Assembly (NCBI GenBank): GCA_026401035.1
Contig: JAPLNR010000054.1
Location: 1-64,000, forward strand
Length of the DNA stretch: 64,000 nucleotides
Direction of reading: 5' to 3'
Origin: Planctomycetia bacterium
GTDB lineage: Bacteria; Planctomycetota; Planctomycetia; Pirellulales; UBA1268
The notes below the pieces were generated by a model that saw nothing but the letters and a program-made list of their open reading frames with translations, had not been told where the DNA came from and did not search any database. The position numbers and the translations under genes were made by a program. This document shows positions 40,040 through 49,168 of this stretch, piece after piece; position 1 is the first letter of the stretch; the number at the start of each line of letters is the position of its first letter.

Positions 40040-40474
40040 TCAGCCGTCGTGTTTTCGCTTCTCGGTGTTCTCGGCATCACGGTCATTCTGTTTTTCGTCG
40101 TCGCCGTCACGGGCTGGCTGATCCTGGGCAAGTAGCGCCCCGCGAACGAGCAGGGCCGCGAAGAGCCCGAGCACGCCGCCGAGGACGACCCACGCGGCGA
40201 TCGCCAGCCACACGTAGTCACGCAGCCACACCCGCAGCGGCGGCTCAGCGCTCTTGGGCACCTTCCGCTGCACCGGACCGCTCCTGCCGGTCTGCTGCCT
40301 CATCGCCGCGCGAAACTCGTCCCAGTGCTGCTGCGCCTCGGGACGGTCGAGTTGCTCCAGCCATGCCGACCGCGACCGCAGGAGAAGCGCCGGGGGAATG
40401 GTCAGGCCCGCCAGCCAGGCGGCGGCAAGGAGGGCGAGAACGGCGGTGACGCGAGGTGATCGAGGGGCGTTCAT
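40040..40474 (-). CDS. Small two-helix membrane protein, hypothetical
   Basis: A 144-residue protein with two predicted transmembrane helices (TAVLALLAAAWLAGLTIPPALLL and YVWLAIAAWVVLGGVLGLFAALLV) flanking about 55 polar residues (WLEQLDRPEAQQHWDEFRAAM). The highly charged C-terminal tail is antisense to a hydrophobic stretch on the plus strand, so its last 30 codons are less certain. Start ATG 40474. Divergent from the secreted protein at 40615. No function suggested. Confidence 0.5.
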   Translation of the reverse strand: MNAPRSPRVTAVLALLAAAWLAGLTIPPALLLRSRSAWLEQLDRPEAQQHWDEFRAAMRQQTGRSGPVQRKVPKSAEPPLRVWLRDYVWLAIAAWVVLGGVLGLFAALLVRGALLAQDQPARDGDDEKQNDRDAENTEKRKHDG

Positions 40475-40614
40475 GGAGGGGCGCTCACGATGGATGCCCC
40501 CATTCTTCACGGCTTTCCCCGGGCGGCAACCGCTCTGGCATCGGGACCGGGCCGCTGCTACCTTCCCGCCCCCGCAAACCCATTTCCCCCACAGTCGACC
40601 AAGGAACCCGCCGC

Positions 40615-41703
40615 GTGAAGCTGGTCCGCCGCGCATCTCGGCCGCTCCTGCCGCTCCTGCTCGCCATCCTCGCGATCGCCGCCGCGCCGCGCGACCTCGC
40701 AGCGCAGTCGGGCTGGCTGCCGACATCCTGGTTTTCGGCGGGTGAGATCGATCCGCAGGCCATGTTTCCACTGGCTGAAAACGACGGCCCCTGGCTCGTG
40801 CTGGCCACGACCTTTCGCGGCGACGGCGCCCGCGAAGACGCCCGCAGTCTGGTGCAGGAATTCCGCCGCGACCAGAAGCTGAAGGCCTACACCCTCGAGA
40901 AGTCGTTCGACTACACGGGCAAGCAGCAGGGGCTGGGGCTCAACCCCGACGGCACGCCGAAGAAGATGCGGTTTGCGAATTCCGAGGAGGTGGTCGAGGT
41001 GGCGGTGCTCGTCGGCGACTTCGCCTCCTTCGACGACAGCCGCGGCCAGAAGATGCTCGCCAAGATCAAGGGACTGCACCCCAAGTCGCTCTCCGGCGAC
41101 AGCGGCAAGAGCCAGTCATTCTCCGATTTTCGCAAAATGATCGGCCTCGACCGCAATGCCGCCAAGGGACCGATGCACCTCGCCTTCGTGATCCCGAATC
41201 CGTTGCTGCCGGAAGACTTCTTCACGCGGCAGCAGGTCGACAAATTCGTGATCGAGATGAACGCCGACGTCACGCACAGCCTGCTCGACTGTCCCGGACG
41301 CTACACGGTGCGGGTGGCGACGTTCACCGGCGCCGGCACGTTCGACCAGAAGGCGATCGAGGGGGGCGACGACGGCGTGAAGCTCGAGAGCCGGCTCGTC
41401 GAGGCGGCCGAGAAGGCCCACCGGCTCACCAAGGCGCTGCGCCGCGGCGGCTGGCAGGCCTGGGAATTCCACGACCGCGAATCGAGCATCGTCTGTGTGG
41501 GCACCCTGCAGCAACTCGCCAGCCCGGGGCCCAATGGCGCCCCCGTGATGAATCCGGAGATCACGAGGATCGTCCGCGAACTCGGCCCCGATCCGGCAAA
41601 GTTGGCCACCGGCGCGATCATGCCGCGATCCTTCGACGGCATCATGCTCGACGTGCAGCCGAAGCCGGTCGACGTGCCCCGCGTGCCGAGCGGCTGGCGG
41701 TAG
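40615..41703 (+). CDS. Secreted hypothetical protein
   Basis: A 362-residue exported protein. GTG 40615 follows AAGGA and gives a good signal peptide (VKLVRRASRPLLPLLLAILA, cleavage near DLAAQ). The mature part has two similar blocks rich in Lys/Asp (WLVLATTFRGDGAREDARSL with FRRDQKLKAYTLEKSF; YTVRVATFTGAGTF with EKAHRLTKALRRGGWQAWEF). These loosely recall SPOR-like folds that act on peptidoglycan; this is a guess. It ends 37 bases before a tRNA-Arg remnant that marks a genomic island. Confidence 0.7.
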   Translation: MKLVRRASRPLLPLLLAILAIAAAPRDLAAQSGWLPTSWFSAGEIDPQAMFPLAENDGPWLVLATTFRGDGAREDARSLVQEFRRDQKLKAYTLEKSFDYTGKQQGLGLNPDGTPKKMRFANSEEVVEVAVLVGDFASFDDSRGQKMLAKIKGLHPKSLSGDSGKSQSFSDFRKMIGLDRNAAKGPMHLAFVIPNPLLPEDFFTRQQVDKFVIEMNADVTHSLLDCPGRYTVRVATFTGAGTFDQKAIEGGDDGVKLESRLVEAAEKAHRLTKALRRGGWQAWEFHDRESSIVCVGTLQQLASPGPNGAPVMNPEITRIVRELGPDPAKLATGAIMPRSFDGIMLDVQPKPVDVPRVPSGWR

Positions 41704-41740
41704 GCCGGATCTCGTGAGCGACGAGCCGGCGGCAAAACCA

Positions 41741-41783
41741 GTACGCCCGGCAGGACTCGAACCTGCAACCCTCGGTTCCGAAG
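41741..41783 (-). repeat. Duplicated 3' end of tRNA-Arg (att-like repeat, distal)
   Basis: 43 bases identical at 42 positions to 43308-43350, the 3' half of the complete tRNA-Arg gene (anticodon 3' side, variable region, T-arm, acceptor). Both copies have the same orientation. A tRNA 3' half repeated in direct orientation is the classic scar of site-specific integration. Confidence 0.8.
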
Positions 41784-41816
41784 TTTGAGGTGGGGCGATT
41801 GTGCAACTCTCGAAGA

Positions 41817-41942
41817 AACCACGAAATCGACCTTTAGACCAGCCTCGGCCACGTCATCCATCTTGCTCTTGATGCTGGGCGACTCGTCGAACTTCACCCG
41901 CATCGCCTCGGTGATGGCCCTGGCCGCCGCCGACATGGCCGC
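41817..41942 (-). pseudogene. Coding remnant of unknown origin
   Basis: On the minus strand about 42 codons read AARAITEAMRVKFDESPSIK and MDDVAEAGLKVDFVV with strongly coding-like third positions. No start or neighbouring sequence fits a complete gene, and the segment stops near the tRNA-Arg repeat. It looks like a fragment left in the island. Confidence 0.3.
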
Positions 41943-41956
41943 CCTCGGGATCGCCG

Positions 41957-42142
41957 TTGCCCCTGCAGTCTTGCGCCCGGCACCCCTTCGCACTGGAGCG
42001 GCTCTCCGTGATCCGCGGCGAAGATGGCCGCGCAACCAAAGTCCGCTACGGGCTGCCCAGGCACAAAGCCGCCAACTGGGTTGGCCCCGGTCGCAGCCGA
42101 AAGTCCACCCGGCCCGGGGCCAATGGCGTCGTCGAGCTCGTT
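41957..42142 (+). pseudogene. Possible IS91-type transposase remnant
   Basis: About 60 codons read CARHPFALERLSVIRGEDGR, TKVRYGLPRHKAANWVGPGR and STRPGANGVVEL. This resembles the part of IS91-family (HUH/Y2) transposases where R-P-lA-LERL precedes a beta strand and a V-x-L element. The rest of the protein, including the catalytic tyrosines and HUH motif, is missing. A similarity search is needed to confirm the family. Confidence 0.35.
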
Positions 42143-42529
42143 CAGGCCCACGACGATCGTGACGCGATTCAGACGACAACGGCCACGGACACGACCACCG
42201 CCAGCACGACGCGATACGACACTCTGAAAAGGGGGCGGCACGGGAGATAGACCATCATGGATCCCTTTCTAAGAATCGCGAAGACGATGGAGGACAGGTC
42301 GAATAAACAATGGATGTGTGGAAAGCTGCCGTTGACCGTTCAATTCTTCTCTTTTTACACTTTCGCCCGAACGCGGGGTTCCGCAAGACCCCTGCAGTGG
42401 TTCGGCCAAGGTCCATTGTCGGGCAGCCGTTTGCGGAAGTGCGGTTGATCGTCCTACTCCTCTTCCTCGCCTGCTGCCGGTAGCCGTGCCGGCGTCGGCA
42501 CCCCGGCAGCGCCCGCGGAGGCCCGCTTG
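42143..42529. other. Gene-free stretch in the island
   Basis: No convincing reading frame or RNA was found. The middle part (about 42280-42390) is clearly richer in A and T than its surroundings. It may hold the promoter of the FkbM gene and degraded element sequence. Confidence 0.5.
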
Positions 42530-43255
42530 ATGTCGCTGACGAAACGATTGCGCAAGGCCTGGTACCGCGCGTGCACGCGGCACGTGCCCGAAGTGACGCA
42601 TCCGGCCGAGGCGATCCGATCGGCGGGCTTCACCAGCCAATACGGGCAGGATTGGTTCGTCGTCGAGCGGCTCGGCGGCAAGCGGGCGGGCGTGTTCGTC
42701 GAAGTCGGTGCCTTCGACGGCGTGACGTTCAGCAACACCTGGGCACTTGAGCAAAAGCTGGACTGGACCGGCATCGCCGTCGAGCCGTCGCCGACGGCAT
42801 TCGCGCTGCTCGAACGGAATCGCAGCTGCGTCGTGGTCAACGGCTGCATCGCGGCCACCCCCGGCACGGCCCTGTTCCTCGAAATCGAGGGGCCCGCCGC
42901 CATGCTCAGCGGTGTGGTGGCCCATTACGACCCCCGCCACATGGCGCGGATCGAGCGGGAATTGACGGCCGACGGGGGCATTCGACGCGAGATCAAGGTG
43001 CCGTGCTTTCCCCTCGACGGGCTGGCGGCCGCGCACGGCGTGACCCACATCGACTATTTGAGCATCGATACCGAGGGAGGCGAACTGGCGATCCTGCGGA
43101 GCATCGACTTCTCGCGGCTCGACGTGAACCTGATGAGCGTCGAGAACAACTACGGCGATTCGCGGCTCCGCTCCCTGTTGGACCGCGCCGGCTTTCGGCT
43201 CGTCGCCCGGCTCGCCTGCGACGAGATCTATCAGCACCGGCGGCATCTGCCCTGA
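42530..43255 (+). CDS. FkbM family methyltransferase
   Basis: A 241-residue S-adenosylmethionine-dependent methyltransferase of the FkbM type, a family that commonly methylates sugar hydroxyls in glycans. SQYGQDWFVV, the SAM-binding GVFVEVGAFDGVTFSNTWAL, WTGIAVEPSPTAFALLERNR and YLSIDTEGGELAIL are characteristic. ATG 42530 is preferred; the TTG just before it is in frame. It is the only intact gene in the interval between the tRNA-Arg gene and its duplicated end, so it may be imported cargo. Confidence 0.87.
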   Translation: MSLTKRLRKAWYRACTRHVPEVTHPAEAIRSAGFTSQYGQDWFVVERLGGKRAGVFVEVGAFDGVTFSNTWALEQKLDWTGIAVEPSPTAFALLERNRSCVVVNGCIAATPGTALFLEIEGPAAMLSGVVAHYDPRHMARIERELTADGGIRREIKVPCFPLDGLAAAHGVTHIDYLSIDTEGGELAILRSIDFSRLDVNLMSVENNYGDSRLRSLLDRAGFRLVARLACDEIYQHRRHLP

Positions 43256-43307
43256 CGCCGCTCGCGATCCCTTCGGGCCTCGCTCCGCCACTGGATCGCC
43301 TACTCAA

Positions 43308-43382
<75 letters not shown>

Positions 43383-43493
43383 GTGTGACGCGGGCAGGCC
43401 TTTCGCGGCCCACCGCGTTGGAGAGATGGTACCGGTTTTGTTCGCCCGGAGAAACCGTCCGAATTGACCCGTTTCGTGTTTTGGGGGATTATC

Positions 43494-44168
43494 GTGGAAT
43501 CAATGGGACACGTCACGCTCAGAGTTCTTCACGGTGCGGATCGAGGAAAGATCTTCGACCAGTTGCCCACGCCCGTGACGATCGGCCGTGAGGAGGGCAA
43601 CTCGATCCAGCTCAACGACGAGCGGATCAGCCGCTACCACCTCAAGCTGCAGGAAGACAACGAGAAGATCGTGCTCACGGATCTCGAGAGCACCAACGGC
43701 ACGAAGGTGAACGGCGAGGACATTCAGGTGCGGATCGTTCGTGATGGCGACCTGATCGCCGTCGGCCGCTCGCTCCTGCTCGTCGGCTCCCACAGTGACA
43801 TCGACCGACGGATCGCGGAGATCGCCGGCAAGCACCCCGCCGGCGAGGAGGCGCGACGGCAGATGGGGGAGCGACTGGAGCGGCTCGCCGCCAATGATTC
43901 AGACGTGATCGATGATCTTTCCGAGGTGCGCACGCCGCTGTTGCCCGGCGGACCGCCGCCACTGCCGGGCCGGCTGAGCCCGGCGCAATCGGCGGAACTC
44001 TGCGAACTGCTCAACTACGTGCAGTCGGTGCTCCGCGAGGCGACCGAGGGGGCCGTGATGCGGCCGGGCAACGAAAAGGTAGAACTCGAGTTTCCCAACT
44101 GGCAGGCGATGCTCGACCTGCAGGCCCGGCTGGCCGAACTGCTCCGGCAAATCGGCGATCCCGGCTGA
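43494..44168 (+). CDS. FHA domain protein
   Basis: A 224-residue protein with an N-terminal forkhead-associated domain that binds phosphothreonine peptides. GREEGNSIQL, ERISRYHLKL, DLESTNGTKVNG (about 34-75) hold the conserved Gly-Arg, Ser-x-x-His and Asn-Gly positions. The rest is helical and Pro-rich with no enzymatic motif, so it is probably an adaptor for Ser/Thr kinase signalling. GTG 43494 lies five to six bases after GGGGGA; ATG 43503 is an alternative. No kinase gene lies nearby. Confidence 0.88.
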   Translation: MESMGHVTLRVLHGADRGKIFDQLPTPVTIGREEGNSIQLNDERISRYHLKLQEDNEKIVLTDLESTNGTKVNGEDIQVRIVRDGDLIAVGRSLLLVGSHSDIDRRIAEIAGKHPAGEEARRQMGERLERLAANDSDVIDDLSEVRTPLLPGGPPPLPGRLSPAQSAELCELLNYVQSVLREATEGAVMRPGNEKVELEFPNWQAMLDLQARLAELLRQIGDPG

Positions 44169-44247
44169 CGCAAACCAGTGGTCTCCCGCCCGGGCGGTTC
44201 GCCGGGGCTGAAATACGGGCCGATCGGGTATGCTGGTTGGCCGTCGG

Positions 44248-44318
44248 TACCCGGTAGTGTAACGGTAGCACAAGGGATTTTGGTTCCCTTTGTCTAGGTT
44301 CGAATCCTAGCCGGGTAA
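44248..44318 (+). tRNA. tRNA-Gln (anticodon TTG)
   Basis: A 71-nt tRNA with acceptor TACCCGG/CCGGGTA, anticodon loop TTTTGGT in AGGGA/TCCCT and T-loop GGTTCGAATCC. It reads CAA. A terminator follows directly. Confidence 0.95.
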
Positions 44319-44320
44319 TT

Positions 44321-44349
44321 CCGCCGGCTGCTTGCGGCCGGCTTTTTTT
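44321..44349 (+). terminator. Rho-independent terminator after tRNA-Gln
   Basis: GCCGGC (44323-44328) pairs with GCCGGC (44337-44342) around an 8-nt loop and is followed by seven Ts, three bases after the tRNA. Confidence 0.8.
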
Positions 44350-44604
44350 GCGATAGCATTTTGAGGGTTCAGCCGTCGCGGAGGCGGCTGAATTCTGCAC
44401 CCCGGAAAACGCTCGTGAACGCGTAGCCTTCGTCTTGGACGTCGGCTCTCTTGATCGATGACGCCGCCTCGGCACGCCTGACGCGTGCCGGCGAATTGTC
44501 TGTCATCGGTGGGGTTTGCTCTCGAACTCATTGCGAAGGCTATTGCGCGCACGTCGCTGAAGAGCCTTGGTCTCCCGCCTGACTGCCACTTCATGGAGTA
44601 CATC

Positions 44605-45621
44605 ATGATTCGAAAAGTGCTCGTTGTTTCGCTATTCACCATCGGGCTGCTGCGGCCTTGCACTGCCGGGGCCGACACCGTCTATGTCGTGAGCAAGTCC
44701 ACCAACAAGCTCCTGCAGTTCGACACCGCCGCGCCGGGCAGCGTGACCACTTTGACGTCCAGCCTGTTCAGTCCGTCGGCCTTGGCGCTGGGATCGGACG
44801 GCAATCTCTACATCGCCGAGTGGGGAAACGGAGATACGGTCGATCCGCGGATTTCGCGGTTCAACCTGGCGACGCAGCAGCTCTCCATAGTCGCCACGCT
44901 TGACTACGCGACGCAGCAAAACCCGTCCTCAATTGCTTTTCGGCCGGCTTCACAAGGGGGCGAAATGCTCGTGGGCCGGCTGGGCGCAGGGCCGATCCTG
45001 AAGGTTGCTGACTGGAGCGGCTCCGGGGCTTCGGTGTCGGATTATACGACCGGGCTTGCGCTCGATGGCGGGCTGGGACTGGCGACGGCCGCCGATGGCA
45101 CGCTGTACGTCAGCAACGCCTTGTATACGTACGTCCCAGCACTCGGTTTCGCCGTCGCCTCCGGACCGGTTGTGAGCTTTGGCGCCGACGGAGCCTACGC
45201 CGCTCAGGTCATGGCGGACGGATCCGGCGAAGGCGGTCTGTCCGGCCCCACGGGCCTCCTGCTCTCAGGTCAAACGCTCTACGCCACCAGCGTCATGAAC
45301 GGCAAGATTTTCAGCACGAATCTCGTGTCGCAGGTTACGACCGAGTTTGCGACCACGGGCAATCCCTTCGAGGCTGGGCCCATCTCCCAGCTTTCGAATG
45401 GCAGCCTGCTGGTGGGCAGCGTTTCCGGTCAGAGCGACACGATCTACCAATTCTCCTCGGGCGGAACATTCGCGGGCGTGTTCACAAATGGGAACTTCGG
45501 ACAGATCGGTGGCATCGTGGCCGTTCCTGAACCGGGCGCGATCGTCCTCAGCTCGGTGGGTGTCGTGTGTCTGGTCGGATGGCTCCGGCGCGAGCGGGGA
45601 CGGAGTTCCAACCACCGATGA
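44605..45621 (+). CDS. PEP-CTERM protein with propeller-like repeats
   Basis: A 338-residue exported protein. A signal peptide ([16 protein letters not shown], cleavage near TAGA) leads to repeated [39 protein letters not shown] and [18 protein letters not shown] units typical of NHL or SMP-30-like beta propellers. The C-terminus is a PEP-CTERM sorting signal: [20 protein letters not shown] then RRERGR. It should be a substrate of the exosortase at 34-35 kb. ATG 44605 follows GGAG by six bases. Its stop overlaps the start of the pseudopilin gene (ATGA). Confidence 0.88.
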   Translation: MIRKVLVVSLFTIGLLRPCTAGADTVYVVSKSTNKLLQFDTAAPGSVTTLTSSLFSPSALALGSDGNLYIAEWGNGDTVDPRISRFNLATQQLSIVATLDYATQQNPSSIAFRPASQGGEMLVGRLGAGPILKVADWSGSGASVSDYTTGLALDGGLGLATAADGTLYVSNALYTYVPALGFAVASGPVVSFGADGAYAAQVMADGSGEGGLSGPTGLLLSGQTLYATSVMNGKIFSTNLVSQVTTEFATTGNPFEAGPISQLSNGSLLVGSVSGQSDTIYQFSSGGTFAGVFTNGNFGQIGGIVAVPEPGAIVLSSVGVVCLVGWLRRERGRSSNHR

Positions 45622-46631
45622 GGAGAACGCGGCGGGGCGTGACGCTCGTCGAGATTCTGGTCGTGGTCGCCATCATTGGCGTCCTCACCGGCGTCCTGCT
45701 GCCTGCCGTGCAGCAGGCCCGCGAGGCCGCGCGGCGCAGCAGTTGTGGCAACAACCTGCGGCAGATCGGGCTCGGTCTTGCCGGCCATGAAGCCGCCCGC
45801 GGCCACTTTCCCGTGGGTGCGGAGTCGCGGCAGTGGGCCGAACAGCCGACGTTTCCGCATCAATTCTTTCGCTGGTCGGTACTCGCGCATCTTTCGCCGT
45901 ATTACGAGGCCGAAGAGATCCTCCGCGGGCTCGACCTGTCGGTGCCCCTGTACACCGGCTTCTCGCCCACCGACATCGCTCCGCAGAACAAGCCGATCGT
46001 CAAGTTGACCGTGCCGCTCTTTCTCTGCCCCGGGGATCGGGGCATGCCCGTATCGACCATATTTGGCCCGACGAACTACGCAGCGTCTACGGGAAGTGGC
46101 GGCGGCGGCGGCACGCCGTTCGATGCGGACGGACTATTTTTCATCAATTCCCGGATCAGGCCGAAGGACATCACCGACGGACTGTCGAAGACGGTCGCCT
46201 TCTCGGAAAGCATCCTCGGCGACGGCCCGCAGGCCACCACCAATCGGGCCTTCGCCAATCCCGTCACGGCCTACGCATTCACGTTTTTCATCCCGCTCAC
46301 CGAAACCCGCTGCCAGCGGGCCACGGATTGGAATTTTACCGACTTGCGTGGCTTCTCCTGGGCCAACGGCGAGTACCGCACCACCGCCTACAACCATTAC
46401 CGCACCCCGAACTCGGCAACGATTGACTGCATCGGCGTCGAGATGAGCAGCGTCGACAAGGCGCGGCAGTACGCCGGCTACGGCTGGCGGGCGGCGCGGA
46501 GCCGGCACCCGGGCGGTGTAAACGTGATGGCCGCGGATGGGGCGGCGCACTTTGTCACGGATAGCGTCGACCCCGCGGTCTGGAAGGCGCTGTCGACGCG
46601 GGCCGGGGGCGAGGCGGCGGGATTCGAGTGA
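45618..46631 (+). CDS. DUF1559 type II secretion-like pseudopilin
   Basis: A 337-residue planctomycete-type pseudopilin. The prepilin signal [20 protein letters not shown] (cleavage after Gly, Glu at +5) is followed by [20 protein letters not shown], the core GPTNYAAS and [14 protein letters not shown], and the C-terminal [12 protein letters not shown], an exact H-X9-DG motif. ATG 45618 overlaps the preceding stop as ATGA, implying coupled translation with the PEP-CTERM protein. The prepilin peptidase at 35-36 kb is a plausible processing enzyme. Confidence 0.93.
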   Translation: MRRTRRGVTLVEILVVVAIIGVLTGVLLPAVQQAREAARRSSCGNNLRQIGLGLAGHEAARGHFPVGAESRQWAEQPTFPHQFFRWSVLAHLSPYYEAEEILRGLDLSVPLYTGFSPTDIAPQNKPIVKLTVPLFLCPGDRGMPVSTIFGPTNYAASTGSGGGGGTPFDADGLFFINSRIRPKDITDGLSKTVAFSESILGDGPQATTNRAFANPVTAYAFTFFIPLTETRCQRATDWNFTDLRGFSWANGEYRTTAYNHYRTPNSATIDCIGVEMSSVDKARQYAGYGWRAARSRHPGGVNVMAADGAAHFVTDSVDPAVWKALSTRAGGEAAGFE

Positions 46632-46652
46632 CGGGCTCGAGCGTGCGGCACT

Positions 46653-46670
46653 GACAGGCTGAAGCCTGTC
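46653..46670. repeat. GACAGGC palindrome, copy 5
   Basis: Perfect GACAGGCTGAAGCCTGTC. On the minus strand it follows the AAG-TAG end of the pseudouridine synthase gene. Confidence 0.85.
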
Positions 46671-47666
46671 CTACTTTGGGGCGTGTTCGCGGCGGAGGTA
46701 GTTGAGCAGCCGCTGCATGTCGGCCGGCAGCGGGCTTTCGAAACGCAGTTCGTCGCCCGACTCCGGATGCACGAAGCCGAGCTCCGCCGCGTGCAGCATC
46801 ACCCGCGGGGCCTCCGACGTGTCCTTGATCTTGAAGTGCCGCGGTGCGGAGTAGACCCGCTCGCCGCAGACCGGGTGGCCGATCTCGGCCATGTGGATCC
46901 GGATCTGGTGCGTGCGGCCGGTTTCGAGCTGGCACTCCACGAGTGTGTAGTCGTCGCCGAAATTCTCGACGGGCTTCACGTGGGTGACGGACCGCTTGCC
47001 TTCTTCCGTGCCCGAAGAGCCACGGCGGCCGTCGCCGCGATCGCGGATCAGGTTAGTCATGATCGTGCCGGCGCCGACGCGACCGATGCAGATGGCGAGA
47101 TACCGCCGGTGGGTCGTGTGCGCCCGAAACTGTTCGGCCAGAATCCGCTCAGCCGGCACCGTGCGGGTGAACACGACCAGGCCGCTCGTCTCGCGATCGA
47201 TGCGGTGCACCGCCCGCACGGGCGGCACCCGCCGCGGCTTCGGTCCCCGCGGACCAACCCGCGCCGCCAGATGCTTCGCGACCGCCTCCGGCACCATCTC
47301 GTCGAGCGTGGGCTGCACTTGCCGCCGACGGGTCGGCCAGGAGAGCTCTTCCGTGTGCCGCGTCGTGGTGATGCCGCTCGGCTTCTCGACGACCACGACC
47401 TGATCGTCGGCATACACCACCCGCAGGTCGTCGGGCTTCGGAGGCGGGGCGGCCGCCACCGCGAGCACCTTCACCACCTCGCCCACCTTCAGCCGCCGCC
47501 CGATGTCGGTGCAGATGTTGCCGTGGATCATCACGCGCCGCGACCGCACCATCTTCTGCACGTGGCCCCAGCTGGGGCCGCCGAGTTTCTCCCGCAGGAA
47601 GGCGGCGAGCGTCTGGCCGCGGTCGGCGGTGGTGACATGATGGACTGTTCCGGGAGCGGGTTTCAT
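46671..47666 (-). CDS. RluA/RluD family pseudouridine synthase
   Basis: A 331-residue enzyme that isomerises uridines in rRNA or tRNA. An N-terminal S4 RNA-binding domain (LAAFLREKLGGPSWGHVQKM, VMIHGNICTDIGRRLKVGEV) precedes the catalytic domain with VVVVEKPSGI, AVHRIDRETSGLVVF (catalytic Asp in HRIDxxTSG), RRYLAI and LETGRTHQIRIHM. An Arg-rich insertion around 108-150 is not usual. Specificity (RluC, RluD or other) cannot be fixed from this. The stop is followed by a GACAGGC palindrome. Confidence 0.9.
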   Translation of the reverse strand: MKPAPGTVHHVTTADRGQTLAAFLREKLGGPSWGHVQKMVRSRRVMIHGNICTDIGRRLKVGEVVKVLAVAAAPPPKPDDLRVVYADDQVVVVEKPSGITTTRHTEELSWPTRRRQVQPTLDEMVPEAVAKHLAARVGPRGPKPRRVPPVRAVHRIDRETSGLVVFTRTVPAERILAEQFRAHTTHRRYLAICIGRVGAGTIMTNLIRDRGDGRRGSSGTEEGKRSVTHVKPVENFGDDYTLVECQLETGRTHQIRIHMAEIGHPVCGERVYSAPRHFKIKDTSEAPRVMLHAAELGFVHPESGDELRFESPLPADMQRLLNYLRREHAPK

Positions 47667-47707
47667 GCCCCCGAGGGTAACACACGCGGCGGCGAAGATG
47701 GCGTCCC

Positions 47708-47735
47708 TTGACCGGGTTTTTCGCAGTTTTAGACT
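47708..47735 (+). promoter_or_regulatory. Predicted promoter of purA
   Basis: TTGACC (47708-47713) and TAGACT (47730-47735) with a 16-base spacer. Transcription would start near 47742, about 68 bases before purA. Confidence 0.5.
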
Positions 47736-47739
47736 CTGT

Positions 47740-47767
47740 GGGGAGGCCTCACTACGGCTGCCTCCCC
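47740..47767 (+). other. Hairpin at the start of the purA leader
   Basis: GGGGAGGC/GCCTCCCC, a perfect 8-bp stem with a 12-nt loop, at the very 5' end of the predicted mRNA. It could stabilise the transcript or reduce expression; the right arm is 27 bases before the ribosome site. Confidence 0.4.
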
Positions 47768-47809
47768 ATTCGGTTCGCCGTTTTCATTCTTTCGTGAGGA
47801 ACTCCGACA

Positions 47810-49168
47810 GTGCCCGGCACATGCGTCATCGGTCTGCAGTGGGGTGACGAGGCCAAGGGCAAGCTCGTCGATATTCTCACCGAGGAAAACGAAATCGTCG
47901 TTCGCTATGCGGGCGGGGCGAACGCCGGCCACACGGTGGTGTCGGAAGGCCAAACCTGGAAGCTCTCGCTGATCCCCAGCGGCATCCTGCGGGACGACGT
48001 CATCTGCGTGGTCACCGGCGGCGTGGTGCTCGATCCGGCGAGCGTCATCAAGGAGATCGATGGTCTCGAATCCCGCGGCGTGCGGATCAACGGCAAGATG
48101 CTGATCAGCGACCGGGCCCACGTGGTGTTTCCCTGGCACATCGCCGAGGACCGGCTGCTCGACGGCAGCCTCTCCGGCGGCGAGGCGATCGGCACGACGG
48201 GCCGCGGCATCGGTCCCTGCTACCGCGACAAGGTCGGCCGCTCGCTGGCCGTGCGGCTGGGCGACCTCTACCGCGACGACTTTCGCACGAAATTCGACCA
48301 CATCGTCGAGTTCAAGAAGCGGCTCTTCGCCGGCTGGACGGGCGCGACAGGGCAGGACGGCAAGGCGATCGAACTCGACTCCGCCACGATCTACGCGCAA
48401 TACATGCAGTATGCCGAGCGGCTGCGGCCGTTCGTCTGCGACACGAATGCCTACCTGCTCGACGCCGTCGAGGCGGGCAAGAAGCTGCTCTTCGAGGGGG
48501 CGCAGGGGGCGCTGCTCGACATCGACCACGGCACGTTTCCGTTCGTGACCAGCAGCAATTCCTCCGGCCTCGGCGTGGCGAGCGGATCGGGAGTGCCGGG
48601 CCGCTGGATCGACCGCGTGATCGGCGTGGTGAAGGCTTATTCGACGCGGGTGGGCGGCGGACCGATGCCGACGGAGCAGGTCAACGCGATCGGCGAGCAT
48701 CTCCGCGAACGCGGCCGCGAGTATGGCACCGTGACGATGCGGCCGCGGCGCTGCGGCTGGTTCGACGCCGTCGCCGCCCGCTACACGGCCCGGCTGTCCG
48801 GTGTCGACGAACTGGCCGTGATGCTGCTCGACGTGCTCTCCGGTCTCGACGAGATCAAGATCTGCTCGGCCTACACGATTAACGGCAAACGCGTAGAACA
48901 GTTCCCCAGCCACGTCGATGATCTCAAGCATGCCGTGCCGGTCTACGAGACGGTGCCCGGCTGGCAGGAGGATCTTTCGGCCGTGCGCCGCTACGATGAC
49001 CTGCCGCAGGGCGCCAAAAAGTACCTGGCGCGGATCGGAGAACTGCTCGGCCGGCCGGTGTCGATCGTGTCGGTCGGCCCGGACCGGGCCCAGACGATCT
49101 TCTGCGACTGGCCCGGACAAAAAAAATCATGGCCACGACACCAGCACCCAGCGCCAGCCAACGCGTGA
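47810..49168 (+). CDS. purA: Adenylosuccinate synthase
   Basis: A 452-residue enzyme joining IMP and aspartate with GTP in AMP synthesis. GLQWGDEAKGKLVDIL (GTP-binding), YAGGANAGHTVV, TTGRGIGPCYRDK, FEGAQGALLDIDHGTFPFVT and STRVGGGPMPTE are diagnostic. It starts with GTG 47810 after GAGGA. The C-terminus runs about 15-20 residues past the usual end (after SVGPDRAQTI) and overlaps the start of uppS by 40 bp. Confidence 0.96.
   Translation: MPGTCVIGLQWGDEAKGKLVDILTEENEIVVRYAGGANAGHTVVSEGQTWKLSLIPSGILRDDVICVVTGGVVLDPASVIKEIDGLESRGVRINGKMLISDRAHVVFPWHIAEDRLLDGSLSGGEAIGTTGRGIGPCYRDKVGRSLAVRLGDLYRDDFRTKFDHIVEFKKRLFAGWTGATGQDGKAIELDSATIYAQYMQYAERLRPFVCDTNAYLLDAVEAGKKLLFEGAQGALLDIDHGTFPFVTSSNSSGLGVASGSGVPGRWIDRVIGVVKAYSTRVGGGPMPTEQVNAIGEHLRERGREYGTVTMRPRRCGWFDAVAARYTARLSGVDELAVMLLDVLSGLDEIKICSAYTINGKRVEQFPSHVDDLKHAVPVYETVPGWQEDLSAVRRYDDLPQGAKKYLARIGELLGRPVSIVSVGPDRAQTIFCDWPGQKKSWPRHQHPAPANA

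Noticed and set aside
40049-40135. Short plus-strand frame encoding a hydrophobic peptide (LLGVLGITVILFFVVAVTGW)
   Set aside because: It is antisense to the charged C-terminal tail of the two-helix protein at 40040-40474. It lacks a clear ribosome site and could be real only if the minus-strand gene ends earlier; I could not decide and kept the longer gene.
41301-42179. An 292-codon minus-strand frame spanning the end of the secreted protein gene and the tRNA-Arg repeat
   Set aside because: It is antisense to a real gene over a third of its length and crosses the tRNA fragment; only the short 41817-41942 part looks coding.
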